Made by a program: the position numbers and the translations under genes
Assembly (NCBI GenBank): GCA_023386795.1
Contig: JAEWJB010000189.1
Span: forward strand, 1 to 60,997
Direction of reading: 5' to 3'
Origin: Pseudomonadota bacterium
GTDB lineage: Bacteria > Pseudomonadota > Gammaproteobacteria > Xanthomonadales > Xanthomonadaceae
DNA length: 60,997 nucleotides
The notes under the pieces: model-generated
Seen by the model: the letters and a program-made list of their open reading frames with translations, nothing else
Database searches by the model: none
Told to the model about the DNA's origin: nothing
Part shown: positions 10,826-19,561 of the stretch, piece by piece
Layout: each line of letters begins with the position of its first letter
How positions within the stretch are numbered: the stretch's first letter is position 1

Positions 10826-11095
10826 TCAGGCGGCCTTGAGGGCCTTGATGCGGGCGGTCAGGCGGCTCTTGTGGCGGGCAGCCTTGTTCTTGTGGATCAG
10901 GCCGCGCGAGCTGAAGCGGTCGAGGATCGGCTGGGCGACGGCGAAAGCGGCTTCGGCGCCGGCGGCATCGTTGGCGTCAAGGGCCTTGATCACCTTCTTG
11001 ACGGCGGTGCGCAGCATCGAACGCTGAGCCGTATTGCGCGCGTTGCGCACAACGGTCTGCTTGGCGCGCTTCTTGGCGGACTTGATATTGGCCAC
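10826..11095 (-). CDS. rpsT: 30S ribosomal protein S20
   Basis: An 89-residue S20 starting MANIKSAKKRAKQTVVRNAR, rich in Lys, Arg and Ala as the helical-bundle S20 family requires; it binds 16S rRNA in the body of the small subunit. Length matches (87 in E. coli). Single-gene unit with its own consensus-like promoter and a shared terminator; head-to-head with murJ. Confidence 0.98.
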   Translation of the reverse strand: MANIKSAKKRAKQTVVRNARNTAQRSMLRTAVKKVIKALDANDAAGAEAAFAVAQPILDRFSSRGLIHKNKAARHKSRLTARIKALKAA

Positions 11096-11143
11096 GGTGG
11101 TGGTTTCCTGAAAAATCGGTGTAGTGGAAAAAGCAAGCGCGAA

Positions 11144-11172
11144 ATTATGATCGTCTCAAACATCTACGTCAA
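11144..11172 (-). promoter_or_regulatory. Promoter of rpsT
   Basis: On the reverse strand TTGACG, exactly 17 bp, CATAAT: the best sigma-70 promoter match in the window. A second TTGACA lies 12 bp further upstream (11179-11184). Confidence 0.75.
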
Positions 11173-11196
11173 GTCGGTTGTCAAGGGGGATGCCCG

Positions 11197-12804
11197 GTGA
11201 GCAAACCCCGCATGTTGAGAGGCCTGTTGTCATTCAGCAGCATGACGATGGTCTCCCGGGTCCTGGGCCTGGTCCGCGACCAGGTCATCTCCACCCATTT
11301 CGGCGCCAACGCCATGACCGACGCCTTCTGGGTCGCGTTCCGGGTGCCGAACTTCCTGCGCCGGCTGTTCGCGGAAGGCTCCTTTGCCACCGCCTTCGTG
11401 CCGGTCTTCACCGAGGTGAAAGAGACCCGCACGCACGCGGATCTGCGCGAGTTGATGGCGCGGGTGGCGGGCACGCTCGGCGGGGCGTTGCTGGTGGTGA
11501 CCGCCTTGGGCCTGCTGTTCGCGCCGCAGCTGGCGTGGCTGTTCGGCAGCGGGGCCGGTACCGACCCGGTCAAGCAGGGCCTGCTGGTCGACCTGTTCCG
11601 GCTGACCTTCCCCTTCTTGCTGTTCGTCTCCCTGACCGCGCTGGCCGGTGGTGCGCTCAACAGCTTTCAGCGCTTCGCCATGCCGGCGCTGACGCCGGTC
11701 ATCCTCAACCTGTGCATGATCGCCGGCGCGCTGTGGCTGGCCCCGCGGATGCAGGTGCCGATCCTGGCCCTGGGCTGGGCGGTGCTGGTGGCGGGCGCGC
11801 TGCAGCTGCTGTTCCAGTTGCCGGCGCTGCGCGGGATCGACTTGCTGACCCTCCCCCGCTGGGGCTGGCACCACCCGGGGGTGCGCAAGGTGCTGACACT
11901 GATGGTGCCGACGCTGTTCGGCTCATCCGTGGCGCAGATCAACCTGCTGCTCGACACGGTTATCGCGTCGCGCCTCAGCGACGGCTCGCAGTCCTGGCTG
12001 TCGCTGGCCGACCGCTTCCTGGAGCTGCCGTTGGGGGTATTCGGCGTGGCGCTGGGCACGGTGATCCTGCCGGCGCTGGCCCGGCACCACGTCAAGACCG
12101 ACGGCGAAGGCTTCTCCGGGGCACTGGACTGGGGCCTGCGCACGACGCTGCTGATCGCGGTGCCGGCGATGCTGGGCCTGGTGCTGTTGGCCGAGCCCCT
12201 GATCGCCACGCTGTTCCAGCACGGGGCCTTCAGCGCCTTCGATACCCGCATGACCGCGCTGTCGGTCTACGGCCTGAGCTTCGGCCTGCCGGCCTTCGCG
12301 CTGCTCAAGGTGGTGCTGCCGGCCTTCTACGCGCGCCAGGACACCCGCACGCCGGTGCGGGCGGGCGTGGCCGCGCTGGTGGCCAACATGGTGCTGAACT
12401 TCGTCTTCCTGGCCATCCTCTACCAGGTGATGGTGCCGCCGGAGTTGCGCGCGCTGGGTGTCATGCAGGCGGTAGGTCGCCAGCCCGGCCTGCACCTGGC
12501 GCTGGGCATCGCCAGCGCGTTGTCGAGCTATCTCAACCTGGGCCTGCTCTGGTACTGGCTGCATCGCAGTGGCGTCTACCAGCGCAAGCCGGGCTGGGGC
12601 GCCTACGTCACCCGCCTGTCGGTGGCCTGCGTGGCCATGGTCGCGCTGCTGCTGGCCCTGCTGTGGTGGCTGCCGCCGTTCACGGACATGGACAAATGGC
12701 AGCGCGCCGGTTGGCTGGCGTGCCTGGTGGGCGGCGGTGGCGCGGTGTACGTGGTGGTGCTGGTGGCGATGGGCTTCCGTCCGCGCGACCTGCGCGAGCA
12801 TTGA
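11197..12804 (+). CDS. murJ: Lipid II flippase MurJ
   Basis: A 535-residue polytopic membrane protein (about 14 helices) of the MVF/MurJ family, which flips lipid II to the outer face of the inner membrane for peptidoglycan synthesis. The N-terminus SMTMVSRVLGLVRDQVIST and the loop DAFWVAFRVPNFLRRLFAEG are signatures of the family. The start is a GTG at 11197 behind AAGGGGGATGCCC; an ATG at 11212 is an alternative. The gene begins the conserved murJ-ribF-ileS-lspA-ispH run and is head-to-head with rpsT. Confidence 0.95.
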   Translation: MSKPRMLRGLLSFSSMTMVSRVLGLVRDQVISTHFGANAMTDAFWVAFRVPNFLRRLFAEGSFATAFVPVFTEVKETRTHADLRELMARVAGTLGGALLVVTALGLLFAPQLAWLFGSGAGTDPVKQGLLVDLFRLTFPFLLFVSLTALAGGALNSFQRFAMPALTPVILNLCMIAGALWLAPRMQVPILALGWAVLVAGALQLLFQLPALRGIDLLTLPRWGWHHPGVRKVLTLMVPTLFGSSVAQINLLLDTVIASRLSDGSQSWLSLADRFLELPLGVFGVALGTVILPALARHHVKTDGEGFSGALDWGLRTTLLIAVPAMLGLVLLAEPLIATLFQHGAFSAFDTRMTALSVYGLSFGLPAFALLKVVLPAFYARQDTRTPVRAGVAALVANMVLNFVFLAILYQVMVPPELRALGVMQAVGRQPGLHLALGIASALSSYLNLGLLWYWLHRSGVYQRKPGWGAYVTRLSVACVAMVALLLALLWWLPPFTDMDKWQRAGWLACLVGGGGAVYVVVLVAMGFRPRDLREH

Positions 12805-12820
12805 TAACTCGCCGCCCGGC

Positions 12821-12826
12821 TATACT
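12821..12826 (+). promoter_or_regulatory. Candidate -10 box of ribF
   Basis: CCGGCTATACT ends at 12826, 55 bases before the ribF ATG, in the 77-bp gap after murJ. No -35 at a good distance. Confidence 0.4.
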
Positions 12827-12881
12827 TCCCAATCCCCATCAAGACTTTGGCGGCCCCCGGCGGGCCGGATCCGCGAACGGA

Positions 12882-13829
12882 ATGAGCAGGCTATTCAGAG
12901 ACGTCGAAGGCGGGACGCTGTACCCGGACGGAAGCGTGGTCTGCATCGGCGCCTTCGATGGCCTGCACCTGGGTCACCGTGCGCTGGTGCGCCACGCCGT
13001 CGCGCGTGCGCAGGCGCGCGGGGTACCCGCGGTGGCGGTGAGCTTCGAGCCGTTGCCGCGCGAGTTCTTCGCCCCGCTCAATCCGCCGCCGCGCCTGACC
13101 CTGGCGCGGAGCAAGATCGAAGGGCTGCGCGGGCTCGGTGCCGAAGGCGTGGGCCTGATTCGCTTCGACGGCAAGCTGTCGGCGCTCAGCGCGGAAGATT
13201 TCGTCCGCCGCTGTCTGGTAGAACGCCTGCGCGCGCACGAGGTGTGGATCGGCCCGGAGTTCCGCTTCGGGCACAAGCGCGGCGGGGACATCGCTGTGCT
13301 GCAGCGCATGGGGGCCGAGCACGGCTTCACCGCCGGCGAGATCGCCCCGGTGGACCTGCATGGCGAGCGCATCTCCAGCACGCGCATCCGCGAGCTGCTG
13401 CGCGCCGGCAATTTCGAGCATGCCGGCGAACTGCTCGGCCGCCCTTATGCGATCGACGGCCGCGTGGTGCGCGGCAAGCAGCTTGGCCGCACGCTGGGCT
13501 TCCCGACCGCCAACCTGCGCTTTCCGCATACTCCGGCGCTGTCGGGCATCTATGCGACCTGGGTGCATGGCGTGTTCGATCAGCCGTGGCCGTCGGTGTC
13601 CAGCTTCGGGACCCGGCCGACCGTGGCGGGCGTGGAGCCGCTGCTGGAAGCGCACCTGTTCGATTACCACGGCGATCTTTATGGCCGCCACATCGAGGTC
13701 GAGTTCGTCGCCAAGCTGCGCGACGAAGAGAAGTTCGACGGCCTGCCCGCGCTGACCGCGCAAATGCACCGCGACGCCGAGCAGGCCCGTCGCATCCTTT
13801 CCGAACAACGACTGCGAGCCACCGCGTGA
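12882..13829 (+). CDS. ribF: Bifunctional riboflavin kinase / FAD synthetase
   Basis: A 315-residue RibF that makes FMN and then FAD from riboflavin. The N-terminal adenylyltransferase domain has IGAFDGLHLGHRALV (residues about 22-36, with the HxGH-type motif) and ISSTRIRELLRAG; the C-terminal flavokinase has GRVVRGKQLGRTLGFPTANL. Length matches the family (about 313). The ATG at 12882 has a weak Shine-Dalgarno. Its stop overlaps the ileS GTG by four bases (GTGA), indicating translational coupling. Confidence 0.96.
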   Translation: MSRLFRDVEGGTLYPDGSVVCIGAFDGLHLGHRALVRHAVARAQARGVPAVAVSFEPLPREFFAPLNPPPRLTLARSKIEGLRGLGAEGVGLIRFDGKLSALSAEDFVRRCLVERLRAHEVWIGPEFRFGHKRGGDIAVLQRMGAEHGFTAGEIAPVDLHGERISSTRIRELLRAGNFEHAGELLGRPYAIDGRVVRGKQLGRTLGFPTANLRFPHTPALSGIYATWVHGVFDQPWPSVSSFGTRPTVAGVEPLLEAHLFDYHGDLYGRHIEVEFVAKLRDEEKFDGLPALTAQMHRDAEQARRILSEQRLRATA

Positions 13830-16660
13830 GCCAGGACTACAAAGCCACCCTCCAACTGCCGGCGACGGAATTCCCGATGCGCGGCGACCTGCCCAAGCGC
13901 GAGCCTTCGATCCTGGCGCGCTGGGAGGAGGAGGGCCTGTACGCCAAGCTGCGTGCGCACGCCGCCGGCCGCCCGACCTTCGTGCTGCATGACGGCCCGC
14001 CGTACGCCAACGGCCAGATCCACCTGGGCCATGCGGTCAACAAGATCCTCAAGGACATCATCGTCAAGTCCAAGCACCTGGCCGGCTTCGATGCGCCGTA
14101 CATCCCGGGCTGGGACTGCCACGGCCTGCCGATCGAGATCGCCATCGAGAAGAAGTTCGGCAAGGTCGGGGTGAAGCTGGACGCGGTCGAGTTCCGCCAG
14201 AAATGCCGCGAGTACGCGCGCGAGCAGATCGACCTGCAGCGCCGCGACTTCAAGCGACTGGGCGTGATCGGCGACTGGGACAACCCGTACAAGACGCTGG
14301 ATTTCCACTTCGAGGCGAACGAAATCCGCGCGCTGGCCAAGATCGTCGACAACGGCCACCTGAGCCGCGGCGTGAAGCCGGTGCACTGGTGCTTCGATTG
14401 CGGCTCGGCGCTGGCCGAAGCGGAAATCGAATACGCCGACAAGGAATCGCCGGCGGTGGACGTGGCCTATGCCGCGCGCGACGCGCAGGCGCTGGCCGCG
14501 CGCTTTGGCGTGCCGCTGCCCGACGGCGTCGAGGTCGCGGTGCCGATCTGGACCACCACGCCGTGGACGCTGCCGGCCTCGCTGGCGGTGAGCATCGGGC
14601 CGGAGCTGGAGTACGCGCTGGTCGAAGGCCCCGCGCGCAACGGACATCCGCGCTGGCTGGTGCTGGCCGATGCGCTGGTCGGCAAGGCGCTGTCGCGCTA
14701 TGGCGTGGCCGGCGAGCCGGTGGTGCACGGCCGCGTGGCGGGCCAGGCACTGGAAGGCCTGCTGCTGGCGCATCCGTTCTATGCCGAGCGCGATATCCCG
14801 CTGCTGCTGGGCGACCACGTCTCGGCCGAGGACGGCACTGGCGCGGTGCACACCGCACCGGGCCATGGCCAGGAGGACTACCAGGTCTCCAAGCAGTACG
14901 GCCTGCTGGATCGCTACAGTGCCGCGCAAATCAACCCGGTCGACGGCCGCGGCGTATACCTGCCCTCGACGCCGCCGTTCGGCGACATCGTGCTGGCCGG
15001 CCTGCATATTTGGAAGGCCAACGACGTGATCGTCGAAGCGCTGCGTGCCAACGGCACACTGCTGGCCACCTTCAAGCTCACCCACAGCTACCCGCACTGC
15101 TGGCGGCACAAGACGCCCATCGCGTTCCGCGCCACCCCGCAGTGGTTCATCTCGATGGACCAGGCGAACCTGCGCGCGGACGCGCTCAAGGCAATCGAGC
15201 AGGTGACCTGGTACCCCGGCTGGGGCCAGGCGCGCATCGCCGGCATGGTCGAAGGCCGTCCGGACTGGACGATCTCGCGCCAGCGCACCTGGGGCGTGCC
15301 GATCGCGTTGTTCGTGCACCGCGAAACCGGCGAACCCCATCCGCGCAGCACCGAACTGATGCGCCAGGTCGCCGACCGCGTGGAGCAGGGCGGCGTGGAC
15401 GTGTGGTACTCGCTGGACGCTGCCGAACTGCTCGGCGACGAAGCGCCGCAGTACGACAAGATCACCGACATCCTCGACGTGTGGTTCGATTCGGGCGTCA
15501 CCCACGAGGCGGTGCTGCGCGAGCGTGGGCTGCCGTGGCCGGCCGACCTGTACCTGGAAGGTTCCGACCAGCATCGCGGCTGGTTCCAGTCCTCGCTGCT
15601 CACCGGCGTGGCGCTGGAGCGCCGCGCGCCCTACAAGCAGTGCCTCACCCACGGTTTCACCGTGGACGAGCACGGCCGCAAGATGTCCAAGTCGCTGGGC
15701 AACGGCATCGAGCCGCAGGACATCATGAAGACGCTGGGCGCGGACATCCTGCGCCTGTGGATCGCCTCGGCCGACTACAGCAACGAGATGTCGCTGTCGC
15801 AGGAGATCCTCAAGCGCAACGCCGACGCCTATCGCCGCCTGCGCAACACCGCGCGTTTCCTGCTCGGCAACCTGCATGGCTTCGATCCCGCTGCGCACAG
15901 CGTGCCACTGGCGCAGATGGTGGCGCTGGACCGCTGGATCGTGCACCGCGCCTTCGAGCTGCAGGAGCAGATCAAGGCCGCCTACGAACGCTACGACTTC
16001 GCCGCCATCGTGCAGGCACTGCTGAACTTCTGCAGCGTGGACCTGGGCTCGCTGTACCTGGACGTCACCAAGGACCGCCTGTACACGATGGGCGAGGACT
16101 CGCGCGGCCGGCGTTCGGCGCAGACGGCGATGTTCCATGTCGCCGAGGCGTTTGTGCGCTGGATTGCACCGGTACTGAGCTTCACCGCCGAGGAACTGTG
16201 GGGCTACCTGCCGGGCGCGCGCGAGGACAACGTGCTGTTCGCCACCTGGTATGACGGCCTGGCGCCGCTGCCGGTGGACGCACCGCTCAACGCCGCCGAT
16301 TTCGACAAGCTGCTGGCCCTGCGCGAGCAGGTGGCCAAGGTGCTGGAGCCGATGCGCGCCAACGGCGCGATCGGCGCGGCGCTGGAAGCGGAAATCACCG
16401 TGGCCGCCGACGCCGTCAGCGCTGCGCGCTGGCAGCCGCTGGCCGACGAGCTGCGCTTTTTCTTCATCAGCGGCGACGTCAGCGTGACCCCGGCCAGCAC
16501 CGACGATATCTACGTCAGCGCCGCGCCGACCACCAAGACCAAGTGCGTGCGTTGCTGGCACCACCGCGCCGACGTCGGCGTCGATCCGCGCCACCCGGAA
16601 CTGTGCGGCCGTTGCGCCAGCAACATCGAAGGGCCCGGCGAGGAACGCCGCTGGTTCTGA
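13826..16660 (+). CDS. ileS: Isoleucyl-tRNA synthetase
   Basis: A 944-residue class I synthetase charging tRNA-Ile. Motifs: HIGH-type LHDGPPYANGQIHLGHAVNK (residues about 54-73), KMSKS in HGRKMSKSLGNGI, and the C-terminal zinc finger KCVRCWHHRAD...CGRCASN. The editing domain lies between. Start is the GTG at 13826 that overlaps the ribF stop; the protein begins MSQDYKATLQLPATEFPMRG, as in other proteobacterial IleRS. In E. coli ileS is likewise between ribF and lspA. Confidence 0.97.
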   Translation: MSQDYKATLQLPATEFPMRGDLPKREPSILARWEEEGLYAKLRAHAAGRPTFVLHDGPPYANGQIHLGHAVNKILKDIIVKSKHLAGFDAPYIPGWDCHGLPIEIAIEKKFGKVGVKLDAVEFRQKCREYAREQIDLQRRDFKRLGVIGDWDNPYKTLDFHFEANEIRALAKIVDNGHLSRGVKPVHWCFDCGSALAEAEIEYADKESPAVDVAYAARDAQALAARFGVPLPDGVEVAVPIWTTTPWTLPASLAVSIGPELEYALVEGPARNGHPRWLVLADALVGKALSRYGVAGEPVVHGRVAGQALEGLLLAHPFYAERDIPLLLGDHVSAEDGTGAVHTAPGHGQEDYQVSKQYGLLDRYSAAQINPVDGRGVYLPSTPPFGDIVLAGLHIWKANDVIVEALRANGTLLATFKLTHSYPHCWRHKTPIAFRATPQWFISMDQANLRADALKAIEQVTWYPGWGQARIAGMVEGRPDWTISRQRTWGVPIALFVHRETGEPHPRSTELMRQVADRVEQGGVDVWYSLDAAELLGDEAPQYDKITDILDVWFDSGVTHEAVLRERGLPWPADLYLEGSDQHRGWFQSSLLTGVALERRAPYKQCLTHGFTVDEHGRKMSKSLGNGIEPQDIMKTLGADILRLWIASADYSNEMSLSQEILKRNADAYRRLRNTARFLLGNLHGFDPAAHSVPLAQMVALDRWIVHRAFELQEQIKAAYERYDFAAIVQALLNFCSVDLGSLYLDVTKDRLYTMGEDSRGRRSAQTAMFHVAEAFVRWIAPVLSFTAEELWGYLPGAREDNVLFATWYDGLAPLPVDAPLNAADFDKLLALREQVAKVLEPMRANGAIGAALEAEITVAADAVSAARWQPLADELRFFFISGDVSVTPASTDDIYVSAAPTTKTKCVRCWHHRADVGVDPRHPELCGRCASNIEGPGEERRWF

Positions 16661-16684
16661 CCCTCGTGGCATCCGCTGACCCCT

Positions 16685-16740
16685 GTAGGAGGGGCTTCAG
16701 CCCCGACGCCCTGGCGCGCAGCGCCGGGGCCGGCTTCACC
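16685..16740. repeat. GTAG-type REP-like palindromic element (degenerate)
   Basis: GTAGGAGGGGCTTCAGCCCC begins at 16685; GGGGCT/AGCCCC forms a tight hairpin (16691-16704), followed by GGCGC-GCA-GCGCC (16713-16725) and a decayed right arm GGGGCCGGCTTC. It lies in the ileS-lspA gap. This is the layout of Stenotrophomonas/Xanthomonas GTAG repeats, whose copies usually begin GTAGGAGCGGCTTC. Confidence 0.75.
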
Positions 16741-16766
16741 ACCGAATTCCAAGAGCACCCCTGCGC

Positions 16767-17291
16767 ATGACCCCTCGTCCCAAACCCAACGCGTTGATCT
16801 GGCTGCTGCTTTCGGTGGTGGTGATCGGCCTGGACCAGCTGAGCAAGGCCTGGGTGCTGAACAGCCTGCCGGACATCGATCCGCTGACCGGCCGCTGCAC
16901 CCGCATCCCGGTGATACCCGGGTTCTGGGACTGGTGTCGCACCTACAACACGGGCGCGGCGTTCAGCTTCCTCAGTAACGCCGGTGGCTGGCAGATCTGG
17001 CTTTTCACCGCGCTGGCGGTGGGCATCAGCGCGCTGATGGCCTTCTGGCTCTCGCGCACCGCGCGCGGCGACTGGCGCTCGGCGCTGCCGTTCGCATTGG
17101 TGATCGGAGGGGCGATCGGCAACGTGATCGACCGGCAGATCCACGGCCATGTGGTTGATTTCATCCTCTGGTACGTCGGAGACCACATCTGGCCGGCGTT
17201 CAACGTCGCCGATTCGGCAATCGTCGTCGGCGCCGTGGGCATCGCCCTGTTCGGCATCATGGACGGCAAGTCGAAGCAAAAAGCGGGATAA
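16767..17291 (+). CDS. lspA: Lipoprotein signal peptidase (signal peptidase II)
   Basis: A 174-residue inner-membrane aspartyl protease that cleaves prolipoprotein signal peptides before the lipidated Cys. Four hydrophobic segments are present, and both catalytic Asp motifs are visible: GNVIDRQIHGHVVDF and FNVADSAIVVG. Length fits (about 165). The window encodes several lipoprotein substrates (the lipobox proteins at 19.6, 34.0 and 45.6 kb and CyoA). A GTAG repeat separates it from ileS, while ispH follows after seven bases. Confidence 0.97.
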   Translation: MTPRPKPNALIWLLLSVVVIGLDQLSKAWVLNSLPDIDPLTGRCTRIPVIPGFWDWCRTYNTGAAFSFLSNAGGWQIWLFTALAVGISALMAFWLSRTARGDWRSALPFALVIGGAIGNVIDRQIHGHVVDFILWYVGDHIWPAFNVADSAIVVGAVGIALFGIMDGKSKQKAG

Positions 17292-17298
17292 TCGGCGC

Positions 17299-18249
17299 AT
17301 GGAAGTTCTGCTCGCCAATCCCCGCGGTTTCTGCGCCGGCGTCGACCGCGCCATCGAGATCGTCAAGCGCGCCATCGAAACGCTCGGCGCCCCGATCTAC
17401 GTGCGCCACGAAGTGGTGCACAACCGCTTCGTGGTGGATGACCTCAAGCAGCGCGGCGCGATCTTCGTCGAGGAGCTGGACGAAGTGCCCGATGGCGCCA
17501 CGGTGATCTTCAGCGCGCATGGCGTCTCCCAGGCGGTGCGTCGCGAGGCCGAGCGACGCGCGCTGAAAGTGTTCGACGCCACCTGCCCGCTGGTGACCAA
17601 GGTCCACCTGGAAGTCGCGCGGCATTGCCGTGCGGGCCGTGACGTGGTGCTGATCGGCCATGCCGGCCATCCGGAGGTCGAGGGCACGATGGGCCAGTGG
17701 AACCGCGAGGCGGGGCAGGGGCGCATCTATCTCGTCGAGGACATCGACGACGTGGAGAAGCTGGACATCGCCCAGCCGCAGAACCTGGCCTACACCACCC
17801 AGACCACGCTGTCGGTAGACGACACCCGCGGCATCATCGATGCCTTGCGCGCGCGCTACCCGGCCATGCAGGGCCCGAAGAACGACGACATCTGCTACGC
17901 CACGCAGAACCGCCAGGACGCCGTGCGCGACCTGGCGCGCGAGTGTGACCTGGTGCTGGTGGTGGGCTCGCCCAACAGTTCCAACTCCAACCGCCTCAGC
18001 GAACTGGCAAGACGCGAGGGTGTGGAGTCCTACCTGATCGACGACGCCGACGAGATCGACCCGGCGTGGGTCGCCGGCAAGCAGCGCATCGGCCTGAGCG
18101 CAGGCGCCTCGGCGCCGCAGGTGCTGGTGGATGGCGTCATCGCGCGGCTGCGCGAGTTGGGTGCGGGCAACGTGTCCGAACTGGCGGGCGAGCCGGAGTC
18201 GATGGTGTTCGCGCTGCCGAAGGAACTGCGGCTGCGGCTGGTCAGCTGA
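17299..18249 (+). CDS. ispH: 4-hydroxy-3-methylbut-2-enyl diphosphate reductase
   Basis: A 316-residue IspH/LytB, the last step of the MEP pathway (HMBPP to IPP and DMAPP), using a 4Fe-4S cluster. The three cluster cysteines lie in NPRGFCAGVDRAIEI, FDATCPLVTKVH and DDICYATQNRQ; the GSPNSSNSNRL substrate motif is also intact. Start ATG is seven bases after lspA stop, without a clear Shine-Dalgarno, so it depends on coupling. Full length. Confidence 0.97.
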   Translation: MEVLLANPRGFCAGVDRAIEIVKRAIETLGAPIYVRHEVVHNRFVVDDLKQRGAIFVEELDEVPDGATVIFSAHGVSQAVRREAERRALKVFDATCPLVTKVHLEVARHCRAGRDVVLIGHAGHPEVEGTMGQWNREAGQGRIYLVEDIDDVEKLDIAQPQNLAYTTQTTLSVDDTRGIIDALRARYPAMQGPKNDDICYATQNRQDAVRDLARECDLVLVVGSPNSSNSNRLSELARREGVESYLIDDADEIDPAWVAGKQRIGLSAGASAPQVLVDGVIARLRELGAGNVSELAGEPESMVFALPKELRLRLVS

Positions 18250-18287
18250 AGCACGCGGTCCCGCGCCGGCACATCGCCGGCGCCAGC

Positions 18288-18545
18288 TCAGTTGCCTTCG
18301 CGTCGCGGCCTGCCGAACGGCTGGTGGGAACGCGGGCGGATCGGCCGGGTCAGTTCACGGAACTCGGCGATGCACATCGGCCCGCGCACCCGCTCCGGAT
18401 GGCGTTCGGCGAGCCGATCCATGCGCTCGGCGGCCCTTTGCAGGCAACAAGGCCCGATCAGGCCGAGCAGCTGGCCGCCCTCGCGAAGGCGTAATTCCAG
18501 GAGTTGGGAGCAGAAGTTGCGGCACAACTCACAGGTGCGCTTCAT
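18288..18545 (-). CDS. Small Cys-rich hypothetical protein
   Basis: An 85-residue frame I do not recognise, starting MKRTCELCRNFCSQLLEL. Six cysteines (C5, C8, C12, C33, C34, C58), with the CxxCxxxC start, suggest a metal- or cluster-binding fold; the C-terminal third is basic and rich in Arg and Pro. No clear Shine-Dalgarno precedes the ATG at 18545. It is convergent with ispH and lies 58 bp downstream of another unknown gene on the same strand, with a 42-bp dyad between. It could be a false frame; the cysteine clustering argues mildly for a gene. Confidence 0.45.
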   Translation of the reverse strand: MKRTCELCRNFCSQLLELRLREGGQLLGLIGPCCLQRAAERMDRLAERHPERVRGPMCIAEFRELTRPIRPRSHQPFGRPRREGN

Positions 18546-18556
18546 CGAAAGCAGGG

Positions 18557-18598
18557 TTGTCAGTGGTGACTGAAAGTTTATTCAGCACTGACTGACAA
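18557..18598. promoter_or_regulatory. 42-bp dyad, candidate operator
   Basis: TTGTCAGT at 18557-18564 matches ACTGACAA at 18591-18598, and inside it CTGAA (18570-18574) matches TTCAG (18581-18585); both pairs share one exact centre (18577.5). ACTGA/TCAGT occurs four times. It lies between two small leftward genes and 430 bp from an XRE regulator, so a repressor site is the first guess; it can also fold as an imperfect hairpin. Confidence 0.5.
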
Positions 18599-18603
18599 AT
18601 CCA

Positions 18604-18900
18604 TCACGACTTAAGGCACTCCCCGGCCGCCTCGCGGAAGGGGCGCAGCCGCTCGCCGAGTTCCTCGTACGCGAAGATCCAGCAGGCCGTGATGCTGGAC
18701 ATGGAAAGCGCGATGGTGCCGAGCTGCGGATGGTCGCCCAGGTAACTTTCGCGCTCGCCCAGGTCGACATGGCGGTCGACGCGCAAATGCTCGAGCAGGG
18801 CGGCGCCCGCGAGCCAGCTGATCTCCTCGCCGTGGGTGAAGCCATGCGCGCGGGCGAAGTCGCCCAGGATGTTGGGGGAGAGCGGGTCGGGAGGAGTCAT
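18604..18900 (-). CDS. Hypothetical protein divergent from an XRE regulator
   Basis: A 98-residue protein starting MTPPDPLSPNILGDFARAHG that I cannot assign. It has moderate acidity, a central segment STITACWIFAYEELGERLRP and no signal peptide. The ATG at 18900 follows a weak GGTTCTTGCAAGACC-like context with GAGG nearby only inside the gene, so the start is uncertain. It faces away from the XRE regulator gene at 19031 with 130 bp between, the usual arrangement for a regulator and its target. Confidence 0.55.
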   Translation of the reverse strand: MTPPDPLSPNILGDFARAHGFTHGEEISWLAGAALLEHLRVDRHVDLGERESYLGDHPQLGTIALSMSSITACWIFAYEELGERLRPFREAAGECLKS

Positions 18901-19030
18901 GGTCTTGCGAGCGCTAACAATGGTGCCGCGGCATGGTGCATCAATGGGTCGATGGCCGGCAAGCGCGATGGCGCGTGTTGTGACGAACGTCGATGGTATA
19001 GTTTTCGGGGGCGCTGTATGCGGGGATTTG

Positions 19031-19429
19031 ATGTCCGAAGTCAGCTCGAGCAAGGTCGCGGCATTCATCGCGGCAGCCATCGAAAGAAGCGGCAAGACCC
19101 AGCTGGAAATTTCCGCGGAAGCCGGTTTCCCCCGGTCCAGCGTGCTGTCCATGATCAAGCAGGGGCAGACCAAGATGCCCCTCGCGCGCATCCCGCAGAT
19201 GGCGCGGGCGCTGGAGGTGGACGAGGTGGAGTTCTTCCGGCTCGCCATGGGCGAGTACATGCCCGAGCTGCTGCGCATCTGCGACCAGATGTATGCCTGC
19301 GAACGGCTCACCGAAGGTGAGGCCGCGCTTCTGGGGGAACTGCGCAAGGGAATGAACGGGCACGGCGTGCAGATGACGCCGCGCGTGCGCGCCGCGCTCG
19401 CACGGTTCCTGGAAGACGTACGGGACTGA
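19031..19429 (+). CDS. XRE-family helix-turn-helix protein
   Basis: A 132-residue protein with an N-terminal lambda-repressor-like helix-turn-helix (residues about 8-65: IERSGKTQLEISAEAGFPRS, SMIKQGQTKMPLARIPQMAR) followed by an effector or dimerisation region (EFFRLAMGEYMPELLRICDQ). Such proteins are common phage- or island-type repressors. TATAGT at 18997-19002 is a possible -10. The gene is divergent from the unknown protein at 18604-18900. Start ATG at 19031 follows GGGGATTTG; upstream in-frame starts would run through the promoter region. Confidence 0.8.
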   Translation: MSEVSSSKVAAFIAAAIERSGKTQLEISAEAGFPRSSVLSMIKQGQTKMPLARIPQMARALEVDEVEFFRLAMGEYMPELLRICDQMYACERLTEGEAALLGELRKGMNGHGVQMTPRVRAALARFLEDVRD

Positions 19430-19561
19430 GGCATCCTTCGCCGCCGCCGGGCGGCCATCAGTAGATTTTCTGAGGCGTGCCCAGTAGTTGCACGGGCGCG
19501 CCGCCACGCATGGCTTGCTGCAATAGCCTTGGACCCCTCCCGGGTCGATCAGGAGAACACC

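Noticed and set aside
13679..16672. 997-codon open frame opposite ileS
   Set aside because: Antisense shadow of ribF/ileS with no motif and low-complexity composition.
18978..19002. TTGTGA and TATAGT as a sigma-70 promoter for the XRE gene
   Set aside because: The spacer is only 13 bp; only the -10 part is plausible.
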